Shown here in pieces: positions 7,662 through 15,559 of a DNA stretch of 64,000 bases (position 1 is its first letter; the number at the start of each line of letters is the position of its first letter). Below the pieces are notes generated by a model. It saw only the letters and a list, made by a program, of their open reading frames with translations. It did no database searches and was not told the origin of the DNA. Source of the stretch: Bacteroidales bacterium (GTDB lineage Bacteria; Bacteroidota; Bacteroidia; Bacteroidales; Muribaculaceae); the NCBI GenBank assembly GCA_015061085.1, contig SUXG01000004.1, positions 48,735-112,734 of the forward strand, read 5' to 3'. The position numbers and the translations under genes are program-made.

Positions 7662-9776
7662 TTACAGTCCTTTAAGGGAGAGGGAGATGCGTGAGCGTTC
7701 ATAATCAACGCCAATGACTCTTACCATCAACTGTTGATTGACTGACACGACTGTGCTTGGATCTTTCACAAATCTATCAGCCAATTGCGATACATGGATT
7801 AAGCCTTTGGTCTTAATGCCTAAATCGACAAAACATCCAAAGTCTGTCACGTTGGAAACAATACCCGGAAGCAACATTCCTTCCTCTACATCATCAATGC
7901 TTTTAATTGACTTGTCAAACTCAAAGGTAACAAGTATGCTGCGAGGGTCTCGTCCGGGTTTGGATAGCTCCTCTATGATATCAGTCAGTGTCTCCACACC
8001 GACACCATTGCCAACATATTTTTCAAGCACTATAGAGTCTCTCAACTTTTTATCTGCTATCAAGTCAGTCACTTTGCAACCGCAATCTTTAGCCATTAAT
8101 TCGACCAATGCGTATCGCTCGGGATGCACTGCTGTGTTATCCAACGGATTTGACGATGTCGGAATTCTTAGGAATGCCGCACATTGTTCAAACACTTTCG
8201 CTCCCAATCTTGGAACTTTCTTCAGTGAATTTCTGTCGGGAAACTCTTTATTTTCACGACGATAATCAATAATATTTTGGGCTAATTTTTCACCGATACC
8301 CGACACGTAGGATAATAGCTGACGACTTGCCGTATTGAGGTTTACCCCTACACTATTAACGCAACTTTCAACTGTAGTATCTAACTGATTTTTGAGCAAT
8401 GATTGATCGACATCATGCTGATACTGACCGACTCCGATTGATTTTGGATCTATTTTCACCAATTCTGCCAATGGGTCGCCTAATCGTCGTCCGATTGACA
8501 CAGCCCCTCTGACTGTTACATCCTTATCCGGGAACTCCTCGCGTGCAACAGCCGACGCTGAATAGACCGATGCTCCGTCTTCATTTACCATGTGAACGGC
8601 TATTTCCGAATCAAGTCCGATACTATCGATAAATTCTTTCGTTTCTCGACCGGCTGTACCCCTGCCGATCGCTATTGCTTCTATTTTATGACGTTCGACC
8701 AAATCCTCTATCTCATATTTAGCCACCATTCGTTCATGCGACGTCGCATGAGGATAAATTGTGCTATGCTCCAATAAGAATCCTTGGCTATCAAGACACA
8801 CGACTTTGCAACCGGTGCGAAAACCGGGATCTATAGCCAATATTCTTTTTTCGCCCAACGGAGGAGATAGTAACAACTCTCGCAAATTTTTCGCAAATAC
8901 ACCAATAGCTTCTCGGTCGGCACTGCGTTTTGAGTCTGCGGCAAATTCATTCTCAATCGACGGACGCAATAGTCGTAAATATGAATCGTGAACAGCATCC
9001 TTGACACATTGTGATGTCTCACCTTCTCCTTTGACAAAAATTCGTGCTATCTGCTTCTCAGCATCATCGGCAGGCAATATCGTAACCCTAAGTATGCCGT
9101 CAGCCTCACCTCGGCGCATAGCAAGCAGACGATGAGCCGGGCATCGACGCAATGGTTCTTTGAAATCAAACCAATCACGATACTTTTGCCCCTCAGATTC
9201 TTTGCCTTTGACCACACGCGAATGAATCATTGCACTACGGGCAAATATCTTACGCAGTCTGCCTCGACTACGCTCGTCCTCACTCACCCACTCCGCAATT
9301 ATATCCTTGGCTCCACTTATTGCCATCTCTTCGTCCTCTACTTCACCTGCGACAAAGCGTCGAGCATCAATCTTATCGCTCTTTTGCGACATAATGATTT
9401 TTGCCAACGGCTCAAGTCCTCGCTGTCGAGCTACTTCGGCTCTGGTTTTTCGTTTAGGCTTAAATGGCAAATAAATATCTTCTATCTGAGAGGGAGTCCA
9501 ACTTGATGTGATTCTTTCACGTAACTCTTCTGTCATAGCTCCGGATTCTTCTATGACAGAAATTATATAATCCTTTCTTTTATTCAACTCTTTAAGTTCA
9601 ACCACCCTCTCGCGTATTGAAGCGATCGTAATTTCGTCCATCGATCCGGTCATCTCCTTACGATAGCGCGAAATAAACGGCACAGTAGCCCCGTCTTCGA
9701 GCAAAGTAACTGTGTTTTTTACGTTGCGGAGCACAAGTCCAAACTCCTTAGCTATAATGTTGATGATTTGTTCCAT
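7662..9776 (-). CDS. tex: Tex-family RNA-binding transcription accessory protein
   Basis: A 704-residue Tex protein, a nucleic-acid-binding factor linked to transcription and RNA handling. Domains in order: an N-terminal helical/HTH region (VPFISRYRKEMTG at about 35), a YqgF/RNase H-like domain (LAIDPGFRTGCKVV at about 315), helix-hairpin-helix units (NTASRQLLSYVSGIGEKLAQNI at about 485) and a C-terminal S1 domain (GIVSNVTDFGCFVDLG, then GLIHVSQL). I start at the Met of MEQIINIIAKEFG, because the promoter at 9804-9835 lies inside the 14 extra codons of the longer frame. The length is slightly under the usual 750-780 residues of Tex, with all domains present. Confidence 0.92.
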   Translation of the reverse strand: MEQIINIIAKEFGLVLRNVKNTVTLLEDGATVPFISRYRKEMTGSMDEITIASIRERVVELKELNKRKDYIISVIEESGAMTEELRERITSSWTPSQIEDIYLPFKPKRKTRAEVARQRGLEPLAKIIMSQKSDKIDARRFVAGEVEDEEMAISGAKDIIAEWVSEDERSRGRLRKIFARSAMIHSRVVKGKESEGQKYRDWFDFKEPLRRCPAHRLLAMRRGEADGILRVTILPADDAEKQIARIFVKGEGETSQCVKDAVHDSYLRLLRPSIENEFAADSKRSADREAIGVFAKNLRELLLSPPLGEKRILAIDPGFRTGCKVVCLDSQGFLLEHSTIYPHATSHERMVAKYEIEDLVERHKIEAIAIGRGTAGRETKEFIDSIGLDSEIAVHMVNEDGASVYSASAVAREEFPDKDVTVRGAVSIGRRLGDPLAELVKIDPKSIGVGQYQHDVDQSLLKNQLDTTVESCVNSVGVNLNTASRQLLSYVSGIGEKLAQNIIDYRRENKEFPDRNSLKKVPRLGAKVFEQCAAFLRIPTSSNPLDNTAVHPERYALVELMAKDCGCKVTDLIADKKLRDSIVLEKYVGNGVGVETLTDIIEELSKPGRDPRSILVTFEFDKSIKSIDDVEEGMLLPGIVSNVTDFGCFVDLGIKTKGLIHVSQLADRFVKDPSTVVSVNQQLMVRVIGVDYERSRISLSLKGL

Positions 9777-9803
9777 ACCATAAATAATATCATTAACCAA
9801 TTT

Positions 9804-9835
9804 CAAAATTAATGACAATTTTTCAATAATGCAAA
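9804..9835 (-). promoter_or_regulatory. tex promoter
   Basis: On the minus strand TTTG (9835-9832), a 20-base spacer and TAATTTTG (9811-9804) match the Bacteroidetes consensus exactly. The start site near 9797 leaves a leader of about 20 bases and rules out the upstream in-frame start at 9818. Confidence 0.8.
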
Positions 9836-9853
9836 TACTATAATACCCTATTA

Positions 9854-9957
9854 ATCAAAAACCAAGAATCGTGAATGGTTTTATGAAGAAGTCCACAAAG
9901 GATTATAAGAAGGAGATACAAAAAGCAGAACAAATTTTAAACAGTTTACAGCAATGA
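9854..9957 (+). pseudogene. Remnant of a HigB/RelE-type toxin (C-terminal end only)
   Basis: The open frame leading into the TGA at 9955-9957 encodes about 30 residues (PRIVNGFMKKSTKDY, then KKEIQKAEQI) that match the usual end of HigB toxins (LLNGFxKKTxKTPxxEIxxA). It overlaps the antitoxin start as ATGA, exactly as in intact higBA pairs. The rest of the toxin is missing: the frame stops upstream and the tex promoter now occupies that space. It is therefore a broken toxin gene, recognised by tail motif and position only. Confidence 0.65.
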
Positions 9958-10265
9958 GACCAAAGATTGACATTAACAAGCTCAAGCATCTTCCTATCAT
10001 AGAAGATATGTTTGTCGATGAGTACGGAGCAAAAAGTACCGCTTCGCGAGATGAGTTCGATGCGAAGTCTCTTGCCTGGTACTGTGCAGAGGTGTTGAAA
10101 AACTCCCGTAAGGCTGCAGGAATCACTCAACAGCAACTTGCCGATAAGATTGGCAAAAAACGTAAGTATGTTGCTATGCTTGAAAAAGGCGAAACTGATA
10201 TACAACTATCTACATTCATTATGATTTCTGAGGCAGTAAGTTTAAAATTCACCTTGACATACTGA
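9954..10265 (+). CDS. HigA-like helix-turn-helix antitoxin (toxin partner lost)
   Basis: A 103-residue XRE-family protein. Residues about 50-100 form the DNA-binding domain (RKAAGITQQQLADKIG, then KYVAMLEKGETDI), preceded by an antitoxin-like N-terminal segment. HigA proteins neutralise HigB mRNA endonuclease and repress their own operon. The order toxin-antitoxin with ATGA overlap is kept, but the toxin upstream is reduced to its last 30 or so codons. The gene is intact and followed by a hairpin terminator, so it may persist as a DNA-binding protein or as an anti-addiction gene against related toxins. Confidence 0.8.
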   Translation: MRPKIDINKLKHLPIIEDMFVDEYGAKSTASRDEFDAKSLAWYCAEVLKNSRKAAGITQQQLADKIGKKRKYVAMLEKGETDIQLSTFIMISEAVSLKFTLTY

Positions 10266-10289
10266 TTCAGTTATTCCATCAAATTATCA

Positions 10290-10324
10290 CAGCACCCTTT
10301 AGCCTTATAAGTCAAAAGGTGCTG
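10290..10324 (+). terminator. Terminator after the antitoxin gene
   Basis: CAGCACC (10290-10296) pairs with GGTGCTG (10318-10324), extended by an A/T-rich stem with one mismatch, and is followed by TTGTATTTTATCTTTTTT. Confidence 0.65.
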
Positions 10325-10525
10325 TTGTATTTTATCTTTTTTAAAATTGAACATATGACCGGGAAAGACTTGAAAAATTCTAAAAACCTAAGAAATCGTT
10401 CGACAGACATCAACTCCAAAGCTAACGTCACAATCCGATAAACCTAATTAGTAACAACCACGATAAATAGTCAATTATAGCATATCACTATTATCAATCT
10501 GATTTAGCAATATTGATCAATAATA

Positions 10526-10557
10526 TTTGTTTTTTTTACTTATTAATTTTATATTTG
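10526..10557 (+). promoter_or_regulatory. aroE promoter
   Basis: TTTG (10526-10529), 20 bases, TATATTTG (10550-10557): an exact Bacteroidetes promoter 23 bases before the aroE start codon. Confidence 0.8.
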
Positions 10558-10579
10558 CACAACATTAATTTTAGTATCA

Positions 10580-11338
10580 ATGGCAACAAAAGATAAACCT
10601 TTATATGGTCTTGTTGGGAAGAAGTTGTCGCATAGTTTTTCGCGTCAGTTTTTCAGTCACAAATTTGAGGAGGAGCAGATTGATGCCGAGTATCTCAATT
10701 TTGAGTTACCGACTATCGAGCATCTAAAGGATATCATTGCTTCTCATTCTACGCTGAAGGGTCTTAATGTGACCATTCCATACAAGGAGGTGGTGATTCC
10801 GTTGCTTGACGAATTGAGTCCGGAAGCTGAAGCTATCAGAGCCGTCAATGTCATCAAAATTGTACATCTCAGCGACGGAAGTGTCAGACTCATCGGACAC
10901 AACACCGATGTCATAGGCTTCAGAGAAAGCATTCGCCCTTTGTTGACTTCCAATCACGCCAAAGCTATGATATTAGGCACCGGAGGTGCATCTAAGGCTG
11001 TGGAACACGCTCTTCGAGCGCTCGATATCGAAGTGCAATTTGTCTCTCGTAGTCACGACAAATCTGCTATGACATATTCTGATTTGACAGATGATATTAT
11101 TATCGACCATAAAGTTATCGTCAACACTACACCATTGGGTATGTACCCCAATATCGACAGATGCCCTGACATGAACTATTCGTCACTGACCAAGGAACAT
11201 CTATGCTACGACTTGGTCTATAATCCTGAGAAGACAATGTTCTTAATCGCATGTGAAGCTCATGGTGCACAAATAAAAAATGGCATTGAAATGCTCACAC
11301 TACAAGCCGAAGAATCTTGGAAAATATGGAATAACTAA
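10580..11338 (+). CDS. aroE: Shikimate dehydrogenase
   Basis: A 252-residue NADP-dependent shikimate dehydrogenase (3-dehydroshikimate to shikimate, aromatic amino acid pathway, cytoplasm). The N-terminal substrate domain has GKKLSHSFS near residue 13 and the catalytic Lys/Asp motifs LNVTIPYKE (about 60) and NTD (about 107). The NADP-binding fold follows (LGTGGASKAVEHAL, about 132) and the C-terminal NGIEMLTLQAEESWKIW is typical. Length is normal to slightly short. It has its own promoter and is followed after 12 bases by comEC, with which it probably forms a transcript. Confidence 0.94.
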   Translation: MATKDKPLYGLVGKKLSHSFSRQFFSHKFEEEQIDAEYLNFELPTIEHLKDIIASHSTLKGLNVTIPYKEVVIPLLDELSPEAEAIRAVNVIKIVHLSDGSVRLIGHNTDVIGFRESIRPLLTSNHAKAMILGTGGASKAVEHALRALDIEVQFVSRSHDKSAMTYSDLTDDIIIDHKVIVNTTPLGMYPNIDRCPDMNYSSLTKEHLCYDLVYNPEKTMFLIACEAHGAQIKNGIEMLTLQAEESWKIWNN

Positions 11339-11350
11339 AATTCAGCAATA

Positions 11351-13366
11351 ATGAACACGTTGCTTGCCACATTATCACGTATGCCTTTTTTGATAATACT
11401 CTTGGGCGTAATTGCAGGGATAATTATTGGCTATCGCGACATTTCGTACATTATTCCTATATCAATAATTCTTTTCTCTTGGGGTGGTTGGTGGGCAATA
11501 ACTCGATGTAGCAACACGCCACAACGAAGTCTGAAATTACGACATGGACACTGGATATGGGCGTTCACGCTTTTTACAGGAATCGGTATGTTATCCGCAA
11601 CGTTATCATATCCCAAAGAAATAGATAACGACACCCTGACAACGACTAAATACGCATCAGCATCAGTAAAATCGAAAGAAACATCTGCCAATGGCGACCG
11701 ACTAATTGTCGAGATTACCGGTTTTATCGACCACAACGGGAGTTATAATCATACATCGCCTTTTGATGTATTGATTTCAACTTCTGCCTCTGATTTAACT
11801 GTCGGCGACAAAATATCTTTCCCACTTGATTTAAAAATCATTGAGAACAATGGTAATTATCAAGGTTTTGATTACGCATCATATATGATAAACAGAGGAA
11901 TAAGGTATCGGCAATATTGTCATCCCTCAGAACTGCACAGATACGATCATCAAAGCAATTGGAGAACCCTTTCTATTACAATACGAGATCGTCTTATCGA
12001 AATTGTTGAAAAATCGCATCTGCAAAAGAATACGCAAGAATTTGTCATTACAATGCTACTTGGCGATAAAAGCTATATGCCTGATGAAACGCGCCAAATA
12101 TTCAGTAATGCCGGCATTGCTCACATTCTTGCGCTGAGTGGATTGCACGTCGGAATCATAATCGTACTCATCAGTTCTATCCTCTTTCCTCTTGGATTTT
12201 TCATCCATCGCAAAATAATTTATCTCATCACTATCGTTTTTCTTTGGATATTCGCATTCATCACCGGAATGTCGGCATCTGTAGTCAGAGCATCGATTAT
12301 GGCGACATTCTATCTCTCTGCTAAAATATTGGAACGACAAAACGATAGCATAAACGCACTACTTGGCGCAATTACATTGATATTAATAGCCAATCCATCT
12401 GCCCTATATGATGTCGGGCTGCAACTGAGTGCGCTGACAGTAACCTCTATTATTCTATTTTCTGAAAAACTTAACTTTATTGACCGCTATAAACATCCCC
12501 GGTTGTATCGCATCTTTTCAACTTTCGTTATCAGCCTGATAGCTGTCGGTGGCAGCTGGATAGTAGTCGCCTACTATTTCCACATCTTCCCTTTAATGTT
12601 TATTCCCGCCAACGCAATTGTTGTGCCCCTACTGCCATTCTACATATCAATTACAATTATTCATTTAATATTATCATCGCTCGGTATGAATCTTGATTTT
12701 CTGATACTCATTATCGACACACTCTACACATGGCTTATTTCACTCTCTGAATTTCTCGCTTTTGATGGTGCTATAATTGAAAATATTTGGGTATCTCCTA
12801 TTACAATAATTCTATACTTCATATCGATAACATTCTTTGCTATATGGCTATCCAATCGCAATCGACACAACCTCATCAACCTATCTTCAATAATTTGTCT
12901 GACAATTCTTTCTGCTATAATAATGCCTACCGATAAACCCCGAGATGGTTTTATCGTACAAGATCGATGGGATTCAAATCTCATTCGCATTTACGAAAAC
13001 GGATGCGACTCACTTATTAAAATACCACATGACACAACGATTGTTTATAAAATCTACGATAAGCAAATTGTGTGTATTGATGAAAACTCTATAAGCAAGT
13101 CTGAGAGAAAACGAGACCGACAAAAATCGAAAAACGAAACCAATACATCAATAAATTACCATTATAATTGCGATTATGTGGTGCTATGTAAAGGCTATCG
13201 AGGCAGTATTACTCACCTACTTCGCCACTACGATGCAAAACTCATCGTACTAATGCCTGAAATTTTCAATTCCAAAGAGCAATCTCTTGTGCGTGAAGCA
13301 CAAAGACTAAATGTCCCAATTCATTCCGTTGACAACAACGGAGCATTAAAATATCTCGTGGAATGA
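11351..13366 (+). CDS. comEC: ComEC/Rec2-family membrane protein
   Basis: A 671-residue inner-membrane protein. ComEC forms the channel for uptake of single-stranded DNA during transformation. N-terminal membrane segments (about 10-65) and a DUF4131-type extracellular domain come first (about 65-210), then the competence domain with the diagnostic AGIAHILALSGLHVGIIIVL (about 255) and a long series of membrane helices (to about 515). The C-terminal 140 residues are soluble but short and do not contain a complete metallo-beta-lactamase domain, as in many Bacteroidetes homologues. Whether the host is transformable cannot be told. Its 3' end overlaps by 21 bases the convergent small gene at 13346-13567. 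Confidence 0.9.
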   Translation: MNTLLATLSRMPFLIILLGVIAGIIIGYRDISYIIPISIILFSWGGWWAITRCSNTPQRSLKLRHGHWIWAFTLFTGIGMLSATLSYPKEIDNDTLTTTKYASASVKSKETSANGDRLIVEITGFIDHNGSYNHTSPFDVLISTSASDLTVGDKISFPLDLKIIENNGNYQGFDYASYMINRGIRYRQYCHPSELHRYDHQSNWRTLSITIRDRLIEIVEKSHLQKNTQEFVITMLLGDKSYMPDETRQIFSNAGIAHILALSGLHVGIIIVLISSILFPLGFFIHRKIIYLITIVFLWIFAFITGMSASVVRASIMATFYLSAKILERQNDSINALLGAITLILIANPSALYDVGLQLSALTVTSIILFSEKLNFIDRYKHPRLYRIFSTFVISLIAVGGSWIVVAYYFHIFPLMFIPANAIVVPLLPFYISITIIHLILSSLGMNLDFLILIIDTLYTWLISLSEFLAFDGAIIENIWVSPITIILYFISITFFAIWLSNRNRHNLINLSSIICLTILSAIIMPTDKPRDGFIVQDRWDSNLIRIYENGCDSLIKIPHDTTIVYKIYDKQIVCIDENSISKSERKRDRQKSKNETNTSINYHYNCDYVVLCKGYRGSITHLLRHYDAKLIVLMPEIFNSKEQSLVREAQRLNVPIHSVDNNGALKYLVE

Positions 13367-13567
13367 GATTATCCCTCCACTTGTCTTTACCATCAAAGTA
13401 TTGTCGCTATACTCCACACTTTCAGACTCTCGCTCGAAAGGATATATTTTATATGATTTTATGATATCATTTATAATAGTCAATTCGACTATCGAAAGAG
13501 CATGTTCTACTATGTTTTCTTCACAATTCTCAAGAACACATCGACTCATATATCGCTCTATTCTCAT
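13346..13567 (-). CDS. Small conserved-looking protein coupled to the DUF4296 gene
   Basis: A 73-residue ORF whose ATG overlaps the stop of the DUF4296 gene as ATGA, the sign of translational coupling, so I treat it as the last gene of the ileS operon. The protein is charged (CVLENCEENIVEHALSIVEL, then a beta-rich tail SDNTLMVKTSGGIISF) with no signal peptide or membrane segment. It overlaps the end of comEC on the other strand by 21 bases. I recognise no family. Confidence 0.6.
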   Translation of the reverse strand: MRIERYMSRCVLENCEENIVEHALSIVELTIINDIIKSYKIYPFERESESVEYSDNTLMVKTSGGIISFHEIF

Positions 13568-14499
13568 TGTATTTTCATTCTTAATGATGCTGCCGGATCC
13601 AAACTTTCCGGTCGAGGCATATTATTTTGACTTTTCTGCTTGATTTCATTTGACTCTATACCTCTGCCTCCAATCGAATCATTTAACACTTCTTCTGCTT
13701 CTTTCTTCTTATAATTAGGATTAAATGAGCGTTGATTAAAAATTTGCGAATAATTAGACGACGTCAATGGCAATTTCTCTATTCTTATGCTATCAATAAA
13801 AATGACTTCTCCTTTATCCGGATAAAATCTTGCATAACCATAGATACGCTTAATATCCATAGTAGAATCCGTCTGCAATGTCATTTTGCAGTTAGGAGTA
13901 TTCTGAGCAAATGATCTTGTAATATAGGATGTTGTCCCATTTTCATAATCGACTGCCATAAACATACTGACTTCTGTTCTATCGTTTGCTTTTCGAAACT
14001 GCCAATTAAATCTATCGCCTGATGTAATATTGTCTTCATTTGGACGTAATTGAAACGATATTAAATGCAAATCTTCATTCTTTGATATTCTACTTATCGG
14101 AGTTCCATGCCACAAATTTTGTGAATCGTCTAAATCATTCGATGCTATTTCCCCGGATGTTTCTGCTCTTTTATATGCCGACTTTAATTTTATATCTAAT
14201 TGCTTTTCGACATTTGCATATAGCTTTACGTATTCGTCAATATTACGACCATACCAGTTTAATGAAGAATCAAATTCAGCCTGTGTAACTCCATGTTTCT
14301 TAAGTATCGACTGGCGCAACACCTTCTTCGCCGAATCTGATAAGAAGATAGCCGATCCGGCTGTAAGATATGCTTCACTTCGGTGAATATCAACAAGCAA
14401 CGCAGTCATTTCTCGTTCACTAAGAATCATATCAGGACGTTTATCACATCCAATTACGACTACTTGAATAAATAATATTAACCAAAGTAATTTTCTCAT
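13564..14499 (-). CDS. DUF4296 domain lipoprotein
   Basis: A 311-residue predicted lipoprotein (lipobox VVVIGC, Cys at about residue 18). Residues about 22-110 are a DUF4296 domain (MTALLVDIHRSEAYL, then SILKKHGVTQAEFDSSLNWY), a helical domain found next to lspA in many Bacteroidetes. The C-terminal half is beta-rich and ends in a Gln/Asn-rich stretch. The function is unknown; its fixed place beside lspA suggests an envelope role. It starts 3 bases after the lspA stop and overlaps the next gene by 4. Confidence 0.88.
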   Translation of the reverse strand: MRKLLWLILFIQVVVIGCDKRPDMILSEREMTALLVDIHRSEAYLTAGSAIFLSDSAKKVLRQSILKKHGVTQAEFDSSLNWYGRNIDEYVKLYANVEKQLDIKLKSAYKRAETSGEIASNDLDDSQNLWHGTPISRISKNEDLHLISFQLRPNEDNITSGDRFNWQFRKANDRTEVSMFMAVDYENGTTSYITRSFAQNTPNCKMTLQTDSTMDIKRIYGYARFYPDKGEVIFIDSIRIEKLPLTSSNYSQIFNQRSFNPNYKKKEAEEVLNDSIGGRGIESNEIKQKSQNNMPRPESLDPAASLRMKIQ

Positions 14500-14502
14500 A
14501 CC

Positions 14503-15150
14503 TTAATTTGCACTATCTACTCTATCTTCTTTTTTTAATGACTGCAAAGCAATATTGACGTCTTTCGAATAGAAAAACAACAAAAAAAATACACCTACAC
14601 AAATAGCAGAATCGGCAATATTAAAAATGTATTGAAAGAACTCAAAATGTTGACCGCCAACAATAGGCATCCAATCAGGCCAATAGAATGAAAAGAAAGG
14701 GAAATACAGCATATCGACCACACGTCCCTCAAACCATCCGGCATAACCTCCATCCGGGGGCAACATCTGAGCTAATTCAGGCGGGTAAGGGTTATTAAAC
14801 AGCTGTCCATAGAAAACACAATCGAAAATATTACCTGCTGCCCCGGCTGTTATCAACGACATAGCAACAATGAATCCTGTTCGCAGTGATTCTTTTGCAC
14901 GAATTTTCAATAAAAAATATATAAAAAATCCAACGGCAATAATTCTTCCAATCGTAAGAACTATCTTATTCCATAGTTCAAGACCGAAAGCCATTCCATT
15001 GTTTTCTATAAACTTCAAGTGAAACCATGAAGTTATCTCATAGTCTTCACCCATATAAAAGTTCGTTTTAACCCATATTTTAAAAGCCTGATCTGCGATG
15101 ATTACTAAAATTATAATCATCGCAATCAGACATCCTCTATTTATCTTCAT
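14503..15150 (-). CDS. lspA: Lipoprotein signal peptidase (signal peptidase II)
   Basis: A 215-residue inner-membrane aspartyl protease that removes signal peptides from diacylglyceryl-prolipoproteins. Four membrane helices are visible, with the two catalytic-Asp motifs GAAGNIFDCVFYG (about residue 104) and FNIADSAICVG (about 180). It is longer than the E. coli enzyme (164) because of an extra periplasmic segment between the last helices, usual in Bacteroidetes. It lies in the operon ileS-traR-lspA-DUF4296. Confidence 0.95.
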   Translation of the reverse strand: MKINRGCLIAMIIILVIIADQAFKIWVKTNFYMGEDYEITSWFHLKFIENNGMAFGLELWNKIVLTIGRIIAVGFFIYFLLKIRAKESLRTGFIVAMSLITAGAAGNIFDCVFYGQLFNNPYPPELAQMLPPDGGYAGWFEGRVVDMLYFPFFSFYWPDWMPIVGGQHFEFFQYIFNIADSAICVGVFFLLFFYSKDVNIALQSLKKEDRVDSAN

Positions 15151-15163
15151 CAGAGAAATTTAC

Positions 15164-15535
15164 TTACTTTTGTTTTGCACCAATAGAAAGGGTTGCATGA
15201 GGCACAGCACGTAAGCGATCCTTAGGAATAAGTTCTCCTGTTTTACGACATATTCCATAAGTCTTATTCTCTATTCTCACCAATGCAGCTTGCAACTTCT
15301 TAATGAAATCTAATTGACGTTTAGCCAAATGCTCTGACTCAGACTTTAATAATGTGCTATTTCCTTCTTCAAGTACATTAAACGAACGAGAAGTGTCGCT
15401 GACATCATTACTATCATCATTCAATACATTAGACATCAATAATTCATATTCTTTATTTGCCTTATCAAGCTTAGCAAGTATTAATTCCTTAAATTCTTGC
15501 AATTCCTCATCAGAATATCTTTTCTTATCATTCAT
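15164..15535 (-). CDS. TraR/DksA family protein with reduced zinc finger
   Basis: A 123-residue protein of the DksA/TraR family, which binds the secondary channel of RNA polymerase and helps ppGpp-type control. The N-terminal two thirds is an alpha-helical coiled coil, followed by YGICRKTGELIPKDRLRAVP. Only one Cys of the usual four zinc ligands remains (CRKT in place of CxxC, IGAK in place of CxxC), the normal state in the Bacteroidetes version. It sits between ileS and lspA (25 and 13 bases), a conserved order in this phylum. Confidence 0.9.
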   Translation of the reverse strand: MNDKKRYSDEELQEFKELILAKLDKANKEYELLMSNVLNDDSNDVSDTSRSFNVLEEGNSTLLKSESEHLAKRQLDFIKKLQAALVRIENKTYGICRKTGELIPKDRLRAVPHATLSIGAKQK

Positions 15536-15559
15536 ATTGGTACAGTTTAAAATTGTTCT

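Larger units (their letters stand above)
10266..10579. other. Intergenic region between higA-like gene and aroE
   Basis: 314 bases without a gene. It holds the hairpin at 10290-10324 and the aroE promoter at 10526-10557. Nothing else is recognised in it. Confidence 0.6.

Noticed and set aside
9777..9818. Longer N-terminus for Tex (start at 9818)
   Set aside because: The extra 14 codons contain the perfect tex promoter, and the family sequence begins at MEQIINIIAKEFG.
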